A stretch of 64,000 nt of DNA, taken from NCBI RefSeq assembly GCF_000255655.1, contig NZ_JH636434.1, forward strand, positions 1,101,963-1,165,962, written 5' to 3'. Shown in pieces: positions 45,792 to 54,242 of this stretch. The notes under the pieces were generated by a model. That model saw only the letters and a list, made by a program, of their open reading frames with translations, was not told where the DNA came from and ran no database searches. Source of the DNA: Schlesneria paludicola DSM 18645. Lineage in GTDB: Bacteria; Planctomycetota; Planctomycetia; Planctomycetales; Planctomycetaceae. Each line of letters begins with the position of its first letter. The stretch's first letter is position 1. The translations under genes were made by a program, and so were the position numbers.

Positions 45792-48700
45792 ATGCGAATA
45801 TTCGCGGGGATGGCCCTGGTCATTGGCATTTGCCTGGGTGTTTGGACAAATCAACCCCATGCACAAGCCTCTGACGATGCGAATGGCGGTGACATTTCCT
45901 TCCAGGTGAAGTCACTGCTCGCGCATCGATGCATCGCATGCCACAGCGGAGACGACGCCAAAGGCAAGCTGATTCTGATCTCGCGCGATGCCATGCTGAC
46001 CGGCGGTCAGTCAGGTCCCGGCTTGGTGGAACGTCATCCCGAAAAAAGTCTGGTGTGGGAATACGTCGATCAGGACATTATGCCGCCGAAACATCCGCTG
46101 TCCGCGGATGAGAAGCGACTGATTCAGGATTGGATCGCCGCAGGAGCGGTCTGGTCAGGTGGAGCGATCGATCCCTTCGCCATCTCGTCGGACCATCGTG
46201 CGGGTCTCGACTGGTGGTCGCTGCAGACGCTCCAGCGGGTTGCGGTCCCGACAGCCAGAGATGGCACCGATGTGCGACAGCCGATCGACAATTTTATCGT
46301 GCAAAAGTTGACACAACGCGGCCTGTCCATGTCGCCAGCCGCCGTACCGCGCACCTTGATTCGACGTGTCACGTTTGACCTGTTGGGACTGCCGCCGACG
46401 CCTGATGAGATTGAACAGTTTCTGGCGGACGAGCGCCCCGATGCCTGGGAACGACTGCTCGATCGATTGCTCGCGTCGCCCCATTACGGCGAGCGTTGGG
46501 CACGACACTGGCTGGATGTCGTGCGATTTGGTGAAAGCAACGGGTTCGAACGAGACCTGCCGCGCCCCAATGCCTGGCACTATCGTGACTGGGTGATTGC
46601 CGCATTGAATCGCGACATGCCGTACGACGAATTTGCCCGCTGGCAACTGGCGGGAGATCTGCTCGCCAGCAACGATCTCGACGCGTTGAAGGCAACCGGG
46701 TTTCTCGTTGCCGGCGCTCATGACACCGTCATCCCGGTCATCGACCGGATGCGAGCCACAATGCGGCAAGATGAACTGGAGGACATCATCGGAACGGTCG
46801 GCCAGACATTCCTGGGACTCACCGTCAATTGTGCCCGCTGTCATGACCATAAGTTCGATCCGATCTCGACCCGAGAGTACTATCAATTGGCATCGGCCCT
46901 CGCAGGCATCGATCATGGCGAGCGAGAATTCACTCCGAATGCCGTGACAACTCAGCTGGCCGCCTGGCGTCAGCAGATCGACACGCTGTCCGAAACATTG
47001 CGACAGCAAGAGCATGAAATTCGTAAGGCTCTGGCCGACCGATCCGAATCTCCCAACGAGCCAACGTCCACACAGGTACCAGCCGCGATCGCGGCCTGGG
47101 ACTTTACGCAGTCCCTTCGGGACCAGATCGGCGAGATGCACGTCAAACTGATGGGAGCGGCAACTCAGACGACCGCCGGACTGACAGTCAATGAATCATC
47201 GTTCGCGAAAACGACGCGGCTGTCCAAAGAGATTTTCGAAAAGACGCTGGAAGTCCGCGTACAACTCAACTCGCTACAACAATCTGGCGGTGGTGTGATC
47301 ACCCTGCAAACACTGAATGGCAACACATTCGATGCGGTCGTCTACGCCGAACAGAAACCGTTGCAGTGGATGGCGGGCAGCGAAGGATTCGCAAGAACCG
47401 TGTCGTTCGAAGGGCCCGCCGAAAAACATGCGGACAATGCGTCAGTCGTGCTGACGCAGGTCTATCACGCGGACGGCACGATCGTCTGCTATCGCAATGG
47501 ACAACATTACGGCAGCCCCATTCATAAGAATGTGGCCGTCAAGTTTCATCCCAGCAACTCGCAAATTCTCTTTGGACTTCGACACGGACAAGAGCCGAGC
47601 GACGATCGCAGCCTGCGAGGAACGATCGTCGCGGCGCGGCTGTTCAATCAGGCGCTCACGGCAGAGCAGGTCGCTCTTTCAGCCGATTCGCTGAGGACGT
47701 TGGTAAGCGAAACAGAAATCCAACAGGCGCTATCCCCCGACATGCGGGACGATCGGCGAGCAAAACAGAGCGAGTTGAATCAACGGCAACAGCAGTTCAC
47801 TCAACTCCAGAAACACGGAACGATTCAGGTCTACACTGCCGTCGCGACTCAGCCGGGCCCCATGAGAATTCATACTCGGGGAAGTGTCGCCACGCTCGGT
47901 GACGAAGTGGCACCTGGGGGATTGGCCGCCATTCGAGGGCTGTCATCCGATTTTGGCTTGCGCCCCGACGCCATTGAATCACATCGCCGTGAGCAACTTG
48001 CGAATTGGATCACCGATCACCGCAATCCCTTGTTCGCCCGCGTCATGGCGAATCGCGTCTGGCATTATCATTTCGGCTCGGGATTGGCGGACTCCCCCAA
48101 CGACATGGGTTTCCATGCAGGCGTTCCCAGCCATCCAGAACTCTTGGAATGGCTGGCCGCCGAATTCCAGGGACGTCGCAGAAATCAAATCGAGCACGAT
48201 CCCGCTCAGCCTCCCGACCCACAGGCATTTTCGCTGAAACGCTTGCACCGATTGCTGCTCGCGTCGGCGACATTTCGACAGGGATCGAATCACAATTCGC
48301 GCGCTGCGGGAGTTGATGCAAACAATCGATTGCTCTGGCGGTTCAGTCCTCGCCGACTGGAAGCGGAAGAAATGCGCGATGCGATGCTGTCGGTTGCGGG
48401 CGAACTGAATTCGCAGCTCGGAGGCAAGGGATATCAGGACGTGAATTCATATTTCTTTAAGGGCACCCAGTTCTACGACCCGATTGACCCGGTCGGCGCG
48501 GTGAACCACCGTCGCACGATCTATCGCATGTGGGCGCGAGGCGGACGCAGCCCGTTCCTGGATACGTTCGACTGCCCAGACCCTTCAACGACCACGCCAC
48601 GACGATCGTCGACTGTGACTCCACTCCAAGCGTTATCGCTGCTGAATCATTCGTTTGGTCTCAGAATGGCGAATCACTTCGCGAATCGTCTGACCGCAGA

Positions 48701-48869
48701 ACACGCCGCATCCACCGACGGGCAGGTCCATAGCGCGTATCTCTTGCTTTTCGGGCGTGAGGCCGATGCGGAAGAGAAATCGATAGGCCAGACGTTCATC
48801 GCCCGTCATGGCCTGCCGGCGTACTGCCGCGCGATGTGGAACGCCTCGGAATTTCTCTTCCTGGACTGA
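45792..48869 (+). CDS. Planctomycete cytochrome c protein (PSCyt1-DUF1549-LamG-DUF1553), copy 1
   Basis: A 1025-residue secreted protein. Signal peptide MRIFAGMALVIGICLGVWTN; PSCyt1 haem-binding domain with C47-IA-C50-H51 (LAHRCIACHSGDDAKGKL) and a distal Met candidate in DQDIMPPKHPL; DUF1549 region ([56 protein letters not shown] with a second CxxCH); a LamG-like domain in the middle (about 430-620); DUF1553 at the C-terminus (NRVWHYHFGSGLADSPNDMG, PRRLEAEEMRDAMLSVAGEL, TPLQALSLLNHSFGLRMANH). Role unknown, thought to be in polysaccharide use or electron transfer. The usual DUF1501 partner gene is not adjacent. Confidence 0.92.
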   Translation: MRIFAGMALVIGICLGVWTNQPHAQASDDANGGDISFQVKSLLAHRCIACHSGDDAKGKLILISRDAMLTGGQSGPGLVERHPEKSLVWEYVDQDIMPPKHPLSADEKRLIQDWIAAGAVWSGGAIDPFAISSDHRAGLDWWSLQTLQRVAVPTARDGTDVRQPIDNFIVQKLTQRGLSMSPAAVPRTLIRRVTFDLLGLPPTPDEIEQFLADERPDAWERLLDRLLASPHYGERWARHWLDVVRFGESNGFERDLPRPNAWHYRDWVIAALNRDMPYDEFARWQLAGDLLASNDLDALKATGFLVAGAHDTVIPVIDRMRATMRQDELEDIIGTVGQTFLGLTVNCARCHDHKFDPISTREYYQLASALAGIDHGEREFTPNAVTTQLAAWRQQIDTLSETLRQQEHEIRKALADRSESPNEPTSTQVPAAIAAWDFTQSLRDQIGEMHVKLMGAATQTTAGLTVNESSFAKTTRLSKEIFEKTLEVRVQLNSLQQSGGGVITLQTLNGNTFDAVVYAEQKPLQWMAGSEGFARTVSFEGPAEKHADNASVVLTQVYHADGTIVCYRNGQHYGSPIHKNVAVKFHPSNSQILFGLRHGQEPSDDRSLRGTIVAARLFNQALTAEQVALSADSLRTLVSETEIQQALSPDMRDDRRAKQSELNQRQQQFTQLQKHGTIQVYTAVATQPGPMRIHTRGSVATLGDEVAPGGLAAIRGLSSDFGLRPDAIESHRREQLANWITDHRNPLFARVMANRVWHYHFGSGLADSPNDMGFHAGVPSHPELLEWLAAEFQGRRRNQIEHDPAQPPDPQAFSLKRLHRLLLASATFRQGSNHNSRAAGVDANNRLLWRFSPRRLEAEEMRDAMLSVAGELNSQLGGKGYQDVNSYFFKGTQFYDPIDPVGAVNHRRTIYRMWARGGRSPFLDTFDCPDPSTTTPRRSSTVTPLQALSLLNHSFGLRMANHFANRLTAEHAASTDGQVHSAYLLLFGREADAEEKSIGQTFIARHGLPAYCRAMWNASEFLFLD

Positions 48870-48893
48870 ATGGCGCGTGCGGTCCATATCGGT

Positions 48894-49481
48894 TTATTGA
48901 CCGCGCATGAAGAAGTAGGCGACTGTGGCAATCATGGCGCCAGAAAATGCGGCGATCGCGTACCCCAATGGTGATGCGCGCCCCGCACGTGAGAATGGAT
49001 GGTCGTCCAGTACTTCTTCGATCTGCTTCAAACCGATGTAGACTCCATCCGAACGTTCTTCCTGGCGGGAAACACTCACGATGAAGTTCATACCAGGAGC
49101 CGACAGCAGCCCAATCGCACCGGCTGACAAGTTCGGCTTTCCTTGAACGACGACACCAAACCCACCGATTGAAAGCTCGACCAACTGGCAAACAAGCTTG
49201 CGGCCATTCAAATTCAGCCTGGCGGTCACGCTTTCCTGCGGAAGCGGACAGCGTGCGTATTGGCGCTGATTCGTCTCAAGCGGCTTTTGCAACTGCGGTT
49301 CCGTATCCGGCTCGTCCGGTTGATGCAGCATCAAGGAAAGTTCATGAAGCTGCCTGGAACGGGACTTGGGACTTTGTACCGGGACTTCGATGGGTGCATA
49401 CGTCGATCGACCGGGTGGAACAAACCATGCGGTGACGGCAGGATCGAATTCGAAGTCGTGCTCGGCGCTAGGGTAGCTCAT
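48894..49481 (-). CDS. PilZ-like domain protein with C-terminal membrane anchor
   Basis: A 195-residue protein: a variable N-terminal part, a central beta-barrel-like region with the PilZ-type pattern (RQYARCPLPQESVTARLNLN, VCQLVELSIGGFGVVVQGKP, GVYIGLKQIEEVL), and a C-terminal membrane helix (LGYAIAAFSGAMIATVAYFF). Canonical PilZ has RxxxR and (D/N)xSxxG: here RQYAR and ELSIGG, the latter with Glu in place of Asp/Asn. c-di-GMP binding is therefore possible but not certain. Its ATG overlaps the stop of the upstream gene (ATGA), so it is translationally coupled to that gene. Confidence 0.62.
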   Translation of the reverse strand: MSYPSAEHDFEFDPAVTAWFVPPGRSTYAPIEVPVQSPKSRSRQLHELSLMLHQPDEPDTEPQLQKPLETNQRQYARCPLPQESVTARLNLNGRKLVCQLVELSIGGFGVVVQGKPNLSAGAIGLLSAPGMNFIVSVSRQEERSDGVYIGLKQIEEVLDDHPFSRAGRASPLGYAIAAFSGAMIATVAYFFMRGQ

Positions 49482-50557
49482 TGCGATTCGGTCCGATTGA
49501 AGTCAATTGGGAGGACGCGGACAAGTTCCGTTCGCCCTTGAACGATTCGAAAGTAAAGACTGGCATCTTCGGATGAGATAACTCGGTATTCCGCGAGGCC
49601 GGCAACCCGATGGGCTTGACGGATATCGGTGCTGGCAGAAGCAAGGATTCGTTTCAGGCTCGAAACGGCACTGTGGACGGCGTCGGCAGAGAGATCTTTC
49701 AAACTGCTTTCGAACTGCTGCAGATCACGGATCGCGGTGTCGGAGATGCGAATTTCTTGAAGTTGAACCGGCAGATTCGCACCAAATAGCCAAGGCGCGA
49801 TCGAACAAGTCAAATTCTGGATTCCGCCGCTTTGACCGGCCTCGAGCGCCGATTTCAGTAGCGCCGCGCGTTGCACCGGCGTTGCCCCTCGTGTCATTGC
49901 CGAAGTGGCCTGGTCAGTGGTCGTGGACAGCTTTGCGTCGTCGGCCGCAGGACGCGACGCGATCGCGCGTCGACGTGTCATCGTGGACACCATCGAGACC
50001 TCGATGGGAGGCAGATCTTCGAATTCGTCGGATTCGAAATGGCCAGACCGACTGTTCGGCGACACCCGATTTTCAGGTGGTGCCGTCGCAGGAACGCTGT
50101 CGTTTTTGCTGACAGTCGCTCCCCAACCAACCGTTTGTGATCGTCGTCCCTGCATACGCAGCAGACGGATTTCGTCGCTGACAGTCGGAATACACACACA
50201 GCTGGCCATGATGATCGCCAGCACGCACGTCGCACGAAGTGGTGACGATAAGAAGGGGGTACGCATCGCCGGCGGAATCTTCACTGGCACAGCCTGCTCG
50301 AGCAAATCCAAGCGTTGAAGTCGAAACGAGTAGCCGCCGGAGTGCGCTTCCTGGCGAATAATCCGCACGGGAAACACCGCATTGACCGTCACCAGAGTCA
50401 GCCGCGGGTCACCTTCGTACTGTTCAATCCCGGGAACGGCGACTCGGAATTCGCACATCGTCGCCTCGACAACGTAACAGGGAATCGGAACATTCCCCAT
50501 CAGCAGCGTTGCTTTCGTTCGAACCTCTGGCAGCGGTTCGAGGAATTCTTCTCGCAT
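49478..50557 (-). CDS. PilZ-like N-terminal domain protein, membrane-spanning, coupled to the next gene
   Basis: A 359-residue protein. The N-terminal ~90 residues are beta-rich and PilZ-like (ATLLMGNVPIPCYVVEATMC, EFRVAVPG, VFPVRIIRQEAHSGGYSFRL), a membrane helix follows (SSPLRATCVLAIIMASCVCI), then a Ser/Thr/Pro-rich stretch and a helical C-terminal domain (LLKSALEAGQSGGIQNLTCS ... YRVISSEDASLYFRIVQGRT). No RxxxR motif is visible in the first domain, so nucleotide binding is doubtful. GGGGGA precedes ATG 50557. It overlaps the downstream PilZ-like gene by 4 nt. Function unknown; the two products probably act together at the membrane. Confidence 0.58.
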   Translation of the reverse strand: MREEFLEPLPEVRTKATLLMGNVPIPCYVVEATMCEFRVAVPGIEQYEGDPRLTLVTVNAVFPVRIIRQEAHSGGYSFRLQRLDLLEQAVPVKIPPAMRTPFLSSPLRATCVLAIIMASCVCIPTVSDEIRLLRMQGRRSQTVGWGATVSKNDSVPATAPPENRVSPNSRSGHFESDEFEDLPPIEVSMVSTMTRRRAIASRPAADDAKLSTTTDQATSAMTRGATPVQRAALLKSALEAGQSGGIQNLTCSIAPWLFGANLPVQLQEIRISDTAIRDLQQFESSLKDLSADAVHSAVSSLKRILASASTDIRQAHRVAGLAEYRVISSEDASLYFRIVQGRTELVRVLPIDFNRTESQ

Positions 50558-50957
50558 GACGTCCCCCGCGCGAACGGATAATCGCGCAATCCCTCACAAC
50601 ACGCACTGATGGCACAGAACCAAACCAGAGGCTGAATCGCGCGAAACCTCTCGTCTAACGAATTCCACAGAACGGACCACGAGCGTTAGCAAACCTAGCT
50701 CAAATCGGCGGACTTGCGCGAGTAAAAACGATTTTCGGATGAATCCGTTCAGAATGCCCCCGTCTGCGGCGCGGACACAGGGTGAGACACGGCTTAGCGT
50801 TGATTCGAACGCTCCTTCGCCAGAACAACATGGAGGTTGAGTGAGAGAAATTTTGAACTCTGCTCAGTTCTGGTCTGGACGGGTTTTTCGCTTTCGCTTA
50901 GGTTCCCCGCCCGTCGGTCTTTCACGTCAACACGTCAGATCCAAAAAGGAGTTTTGG
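50558..50957. other. Divergent promoter region
   Basis: About 400 nt between the PilZ-like operon (leftward) and the OmpH-like lipoprotein (rightward). No gene, terminator or repeat recognised; frames crossing it are upstream extensions of the OmpH-like frame. Confidence 0.4.
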
Positions 50958-51635
50958 ATGCGTCACTTCAGTCTGCTGGTCCCCGTTTCGTTGGCGGCAC
51001 TCAGCCTGGTCGGTTGTGGTCAAATGATCGGAACGTCTACGCCTTCGTCACACGGCGGGATCGCGGTCGTCGATCTGGACAAAGTCGCCCAGGATACTGG
51101 TCGCGATCGTCAGTTGGCGAATTCACTGGAGCTCGCACAGAACTCGCTGAACCAGATGCTGTCGAAGACCGTCGAAAATGCGAAAGAGCAACTCGACACG
51201 AAGAAGAAGGGTTACGGCGAAGAACCGTCGGCCGAAGACCAGAAGGAATTCACGGCGATGGAGCGAAGTGCGGTCACGCAATTGTCGCAACTCCAGAACA
51301 AGGCACGTGCCGAGTTCGAACAATTCAAGCAAAAGCAAATCGCCAACTTCCGCGCGGAAATGAAGCCGATCGCTCAAGAAGTGGCTGCCAAGCGTGGAAT
51401 GAGCGTCGTCATCCCCAAGAACGAAGGTCTGTTGCTGTCCGTCGATACCGGTGCTGACATCACCGACGAAGTGATCAAGGTGCTGCGTGAACGCCGGCCA
51501 CAAGTGCCACAAGCACCAGAAGCGAAGGTCGAAGCCGATCAGCCTGCGTCGAAGTCCAACACTTCGAAACGTCCCGCGAAAGCGGTCACGCAAACTGCCG
51601 AGAAGAGCGATGTTGCGGACGAGACGGCACAGTAG
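50958..51635 (+). CDS. OmpH/Skp-like periplasmic chaperone lipoprotein
   Basis: A 225-residue protein. The signal MRHFSLLVPVSLAALSLVGC has a lipobox (LVGC). The mature part matches the Skp layout: a first beta strand GGIAVVDLDKVAQDTG, a long coiled helical hairpin (LEQ-type arms: LELAQNSLNQMLSKTVENAK, FTAMERSAVTQLSQLQNKAR, AEFEQFKQKQIANFRAEMKP) and return strands RGMSVVIPKNEGLLLSVDTG with ADITDEVIKVL, followed by a Lys/Ala/Pro tail. Skp proteins hold unfolded outer-membrane proteins; lipidation is a variant here. AAAAAGGAG is 5-7 nt before ATG 50958, which decides the start. A strong terminator follows. Confidence 0.82.
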   Translation: MRHFSLLVPVSLAALSLVGCGQMIGTSTPSSHGGIAVVDLDKVAQDTGRDRQLANSLELAQNSLNQMLSKTVENAKEQLDTKKKGYGEEPSAEDQKEFTAMERSAVTQLSQLQNKARAEFEQFKQKQIANFRAEMKPIAQEVAAKRGMSVVIPKNEGLLLSVDTGADITDEVIKVLRERRPQVPQAPEAKVEADQPASKSNTSKRPAKAVTQTAEKSDVADETAQ

Positions 51636-51731
51636 TTCGCTCGCGCGATCCCGTTCCAAGTCATTCACGTGAAGACCACTGAACTCGTTTCACCTAAAAC
51701 GGAAGCGATTCGATTCCACTGAAATTTTACA

Positions 51732-51773
51732 GATCGTCCCGAGCGGCATGCCGTCCGGGACGATCGGTTTTTC
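51732..51773 (+). terminator. Rho-independent terminator
   Basis: GATCGTCCCG (51732-51741) pairs with CGGGACGATC (51756-51765) and the inner GCGGC/GCCG adds to the stem; GGTTTTTCC follows. About 100 nt after the OmpH-like stop codon. Confidence 0.8.
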
Positions 51774-51945
51774 CGGCCGACTCTGCCGATGAAATGATCA
51801 GGCTACGAGATCCTGACCAGATTGAAAGGACTTTTTGCGCGAGAGATAGGTGCGCCACCGTTTCGACTCGGGGTTCAATGGTCCCAGCGTCGATAACCTA
51901 GGCCGAGTAGACCGGAGAGCTGGTCATTTTTCGGCTGTGGCTTCA

Positions 51946-53037
51946 ATGACGACGCACCCAATGCATTATCGGCGCAAACTGCGCTCCTGCCATAGGCTAC
52001 CATGGATAGCCTGTGCGGTGCTGCTCGTACCTTCCTGGCTGATGGCGCAGACGGACCTTCCGTCAGTTGCCTCAATTCAGGTTCCAACCGCTCCGGCTGT
52101 CGCATCCGAAGCCTCTGCCGCCGAACGCGTTTCAGCGTCGAGTTCGAACGATGTCGCCACGGCGTGCGCGCCCGAATACTGGATCGTCAGCACGCGGACA
52201 TCGACGCAACAGGTCGAGAGTGGACAGGCCTGTCACTACGACGTCTTCCGTTTTAATGGGACGAATTCGACGCACCAGAGTTCGCTCGACGAGTTAACAT
52301 CATCGCTTCAACCCGGTGTGCCAGTCTGCCTTATGGCGCACGGAAGCTTTGTGACGTGGGAATCGATGCTCAAGGATTCGGCGTGCACGAATCAGTGGCT
52401 GCGCGCTGCGGCCCCGCATCAGCCGATGCATCTCATTTTCTACACTTGGTCCAGCGAAGCCGACGGCTGCATCCCACAGCTTCAAGTCAATAAAATGGGA
52501 CGTCGAGCCACATTGAATGGCTTCTACCTGGCCGATCTGGTCTCCCGAATCAGCCTTGACCACCCCATTTGCCTGATCGGTCATAGCCACGGAACGCGAA
52601 TGGTCTCGGCCGCATTGCATTCAATGGCGGGCGGTATTGTTTCGGGAAAGCAACTGGCAGGGGGGCCTCTCCCGTTGCGCAAAATTCGCGTTGTTTTCGC
52701 TGCCGCCGCAATCGATCACAACTGGCTCAACCCCGACGAACGATTTGGATTGGCCTTATGTCCTGCGGAAGCGGTCCTCAACCTCAAGAATCAACACGAT
52801 TTTCCGCTGCTGTTTTATCCCTTGCGACGCCCTTTTGCGACGCGTGCCATGGCAATCACGGGATTTACCCACAGCGACCGACAACAACTTGGAAGCGGGA
52901 ACGAGAAAATCGTCGACTACGACATCACCGAACTGGTCGGCTTTGGGCATATCTGGTCGCATTATTATGAACGGCCTGAAATCGCCGCATTGATCCGCCC
53001 GTACGTGTTTTTCAACGACGGGCACAGTTCGGACTGA
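51946..53037 (+). CDS. Exported alpha/beta hydrolase (serine hydrolase, GHSHG)
   Basis: A protein of about 363 residues with a hydrophobic signal segment near its start (LPWIACAVLLVPSWLMAQTD). The fold pattern is that of an alpha/beta hydrolase: VPVCLMAHGSFVTWESML (oxyanion region), HLIFYTWSSEADGCI, then the nucleophile elbow PICLIGHSHGTRMVSAALHS (Ser in GHSHG), and a candidate catalytic His in FGHIWSHYYERPEI near the C-terminus. The substrate is unknown. The start is ambiguous (GTG 51850, ATG 51946 or ATG 51961); none has a clear Shine-Dalgarno. I chose 51946 as giving a normal leader. Confidence 0.72.
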   Translation: MTTHPMHYRRKLRSCHRLPWIACAVLLVPSWLMAQTDLPSVASIQVPTAPAVASEASAAERVSASSSNDVATACAPEYWIVSTRTSTQQVESGQACHYDVFRFNGTNSTHQSSLDELTSSLQPGVPVCLMAHGSFVTWESMLKDSACTNQWLRAAAPHQPMHLIFYTWSSEADGCIPQLQVNKMGRRATLNGFYLADLVSRISLDHPICLIGHSHGTRMVSAALHSMAGGIVSGKQLAGGPLPLRKIRVVFAAAAIDHNWLNPDERFGLALCPAEAVLNLKNQHDFPLLFYPLRRPFATRAMAITGFTHSDRQQLGSGNEKIVDYDITELVGFGHIWSHYYERPEIAALIRPYVFFNDGHSSD

Positions 53038-53272
53038 TCCCCTAAGACTTCGCGAACTGAGTTTCCGCCAACCTTGCGTTCGCCCCATCCACAAGTTCAC
53101 CAACAGCGGGGCATCGCTTGATTTCTGCCTGCCGATCGGGTGAGCAGTTCCCGGTAACGGTTGCGGGTTTCGTTGGCTCTGTTATCGTGTGACCAATGGC
53201 ACGGCTCGTGCCCAATTGATAGGCGCCATGGACCGAACCGAGCACTGGTCCGCGATTGAGAAGGAATCGAAA

Positions 53273-54082
53273 ATGAGTTTGATGGCTGGCAAGCGCGGCT
53301 TGGTATTCGGAATTGCCAATGACTATTCGATCGCCTGGGCGATCACTGAGCAATTGCACAAAGAGGGAGCGGAACTCGGCTTCACACATCTGCCCGACCG
53401 CGATCCCGCAAATCCGAAGATGGAGCGCCGCGTACGCAAACTGGTCGACCCGATCGGCGCGAAAATGCTGGTCTCGTGCGATGTGCAGCAAGATGCCGAC
53501 CTCGACAAGACGTTCGCTCTGGCAAAAGAGACATTCGGCGAGATCGATTTCGTCGTGCACTCAATCGCCTACGCACCGATCGACGATCTGAAGGGGCCCG
53601 TTTACGGCTGCAGCCGTGACGGCTTCAAGACCGCGATGGATATCAGTGTGTTCAGCCTGATGGCCATCTGCAAACGAGCTCAAGCATTGATGCCCAACGG
53701 CGGAAGCATCATCACGCTGTCCTATCTGGGCGGCGAACGCGTCATTCCTGGCTACAACGTGATGGGGCTCTGCAAGGCCGCGCTCGAATCATCCGTTGGC
53801 TATCTCGCGCACGAGTTGGGCCAAAAGAAAATTCGTGTGAACGCATTGAGTGCCGGGCCGATCAAGACTCTCAGCTCGTCCGCCGTCAAAGACTTCGATT
53901 CGATGCTGAACATGTACGGTGCCATGGCACCGCTACGACGAAATGTCGAAGTCGAAGAAGTGGGCAAGACTGGCCTTTATCTGCTCAGCGATATGTCGAC
54001 CGGTGTCACCGGTGAAACGCTGCACGTAGACAGCGGCTACCACGTTATGGGTGCTCCTCCAGCAGACGCAAAGTTTAGCTGA
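53273..54082 (+). CDS. fabI: Enoyl-[acyl-carrier-protein] reductase (NADH), FabI type
   Basis: Last step of the fatty-acid elongation cycle; reduces trans-2-enoyl-ACP. The 269-residue SDR-fold protein has the FabI features: [20 protein letters not shown] (nucleotide loop GIANDYSIA), [40 protein letters not shown] with the catalytic Tyr-6-Lys (YNVMGLCK), [20 protein letters not shown] and [14 protein letters not shown]. FabI is the target of triclosan and isoniazid-type inhibitors. GAAGGA precedes ATG 53273; in-frame upstream ATGs at 53189 and 53228 lack support. It stands alone, and a family A repeat follows its stop codon. Confidence 0.95.
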   Translation: MSLMAGKRGLVFGIANDYSIAWAITEQLHKEGAELGFTHLPDRDPANPKMERRVRKLVDPIGAKMLVSCDVQQDADLDKTFALAKETFGEIDFVVHSIAYAPIDDLKGPVYGCSRDGFKTAMDISVFSLMAICKRAQALMPNGGSIITLSYLGGERVIPGYNVMGLCKAALESSVGYLAHELGQKKIRVNALSAGPIKTLSSSAVKDFDSMLNMYGAMAPLRRNVEVEEVGKTGLYLLSDMSTGVTGETLHVDSGYHVMGAPPADAKFS

Positions 54083-54096
54083 ATCTCGACTTCGGC

Positions 54097-54206
54097 AGCC
54101 TGTTGAATCGATGGGGCAGGCTCCCAGAAGGCGCACAAGTGGCCCTCTTTCTGATCACCAGGACCCTGAATTTTGCGACGGGCCTGCCCCTTGATTTCAA
54201 CAGGCC
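54097..54206. repeat. Small inverted-repeat element, family A, copy 3 (110 bp)
   Basis: Left end AGCCTGTTGAA (54097-54107), right end TTCAACAGGCC (54196-54206), 10 of 11 bases complementary. The interior has GGGGCAGGCTCCC near the left and GGGCCTGCCCCTTG near the right, so the arms extend well inward. It lies 15 nt after the fabI stop and 16 nt before the convergent gene's end. Confidence 0.68.
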
Positions 54207-54214
54207 GTTCGCTC

Positions 54215-54242
54215 GAGTTGATTACCCGCGGGTAATCAACTC
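54215..54242. terminator. 28-bp perfect palindrome at the stop codon of the leftward PSCyt1 gene
   Basis: GAGTTGATTACCCG followed by its exact reverse complement, with no loop bases. The last codons of the leftward gene (D-E-L-I-T-R-G-stop) are inside it. It may serve as a transcript-end hairpin between convergent genes, though a U-run is missing. Confidence 0.55.
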
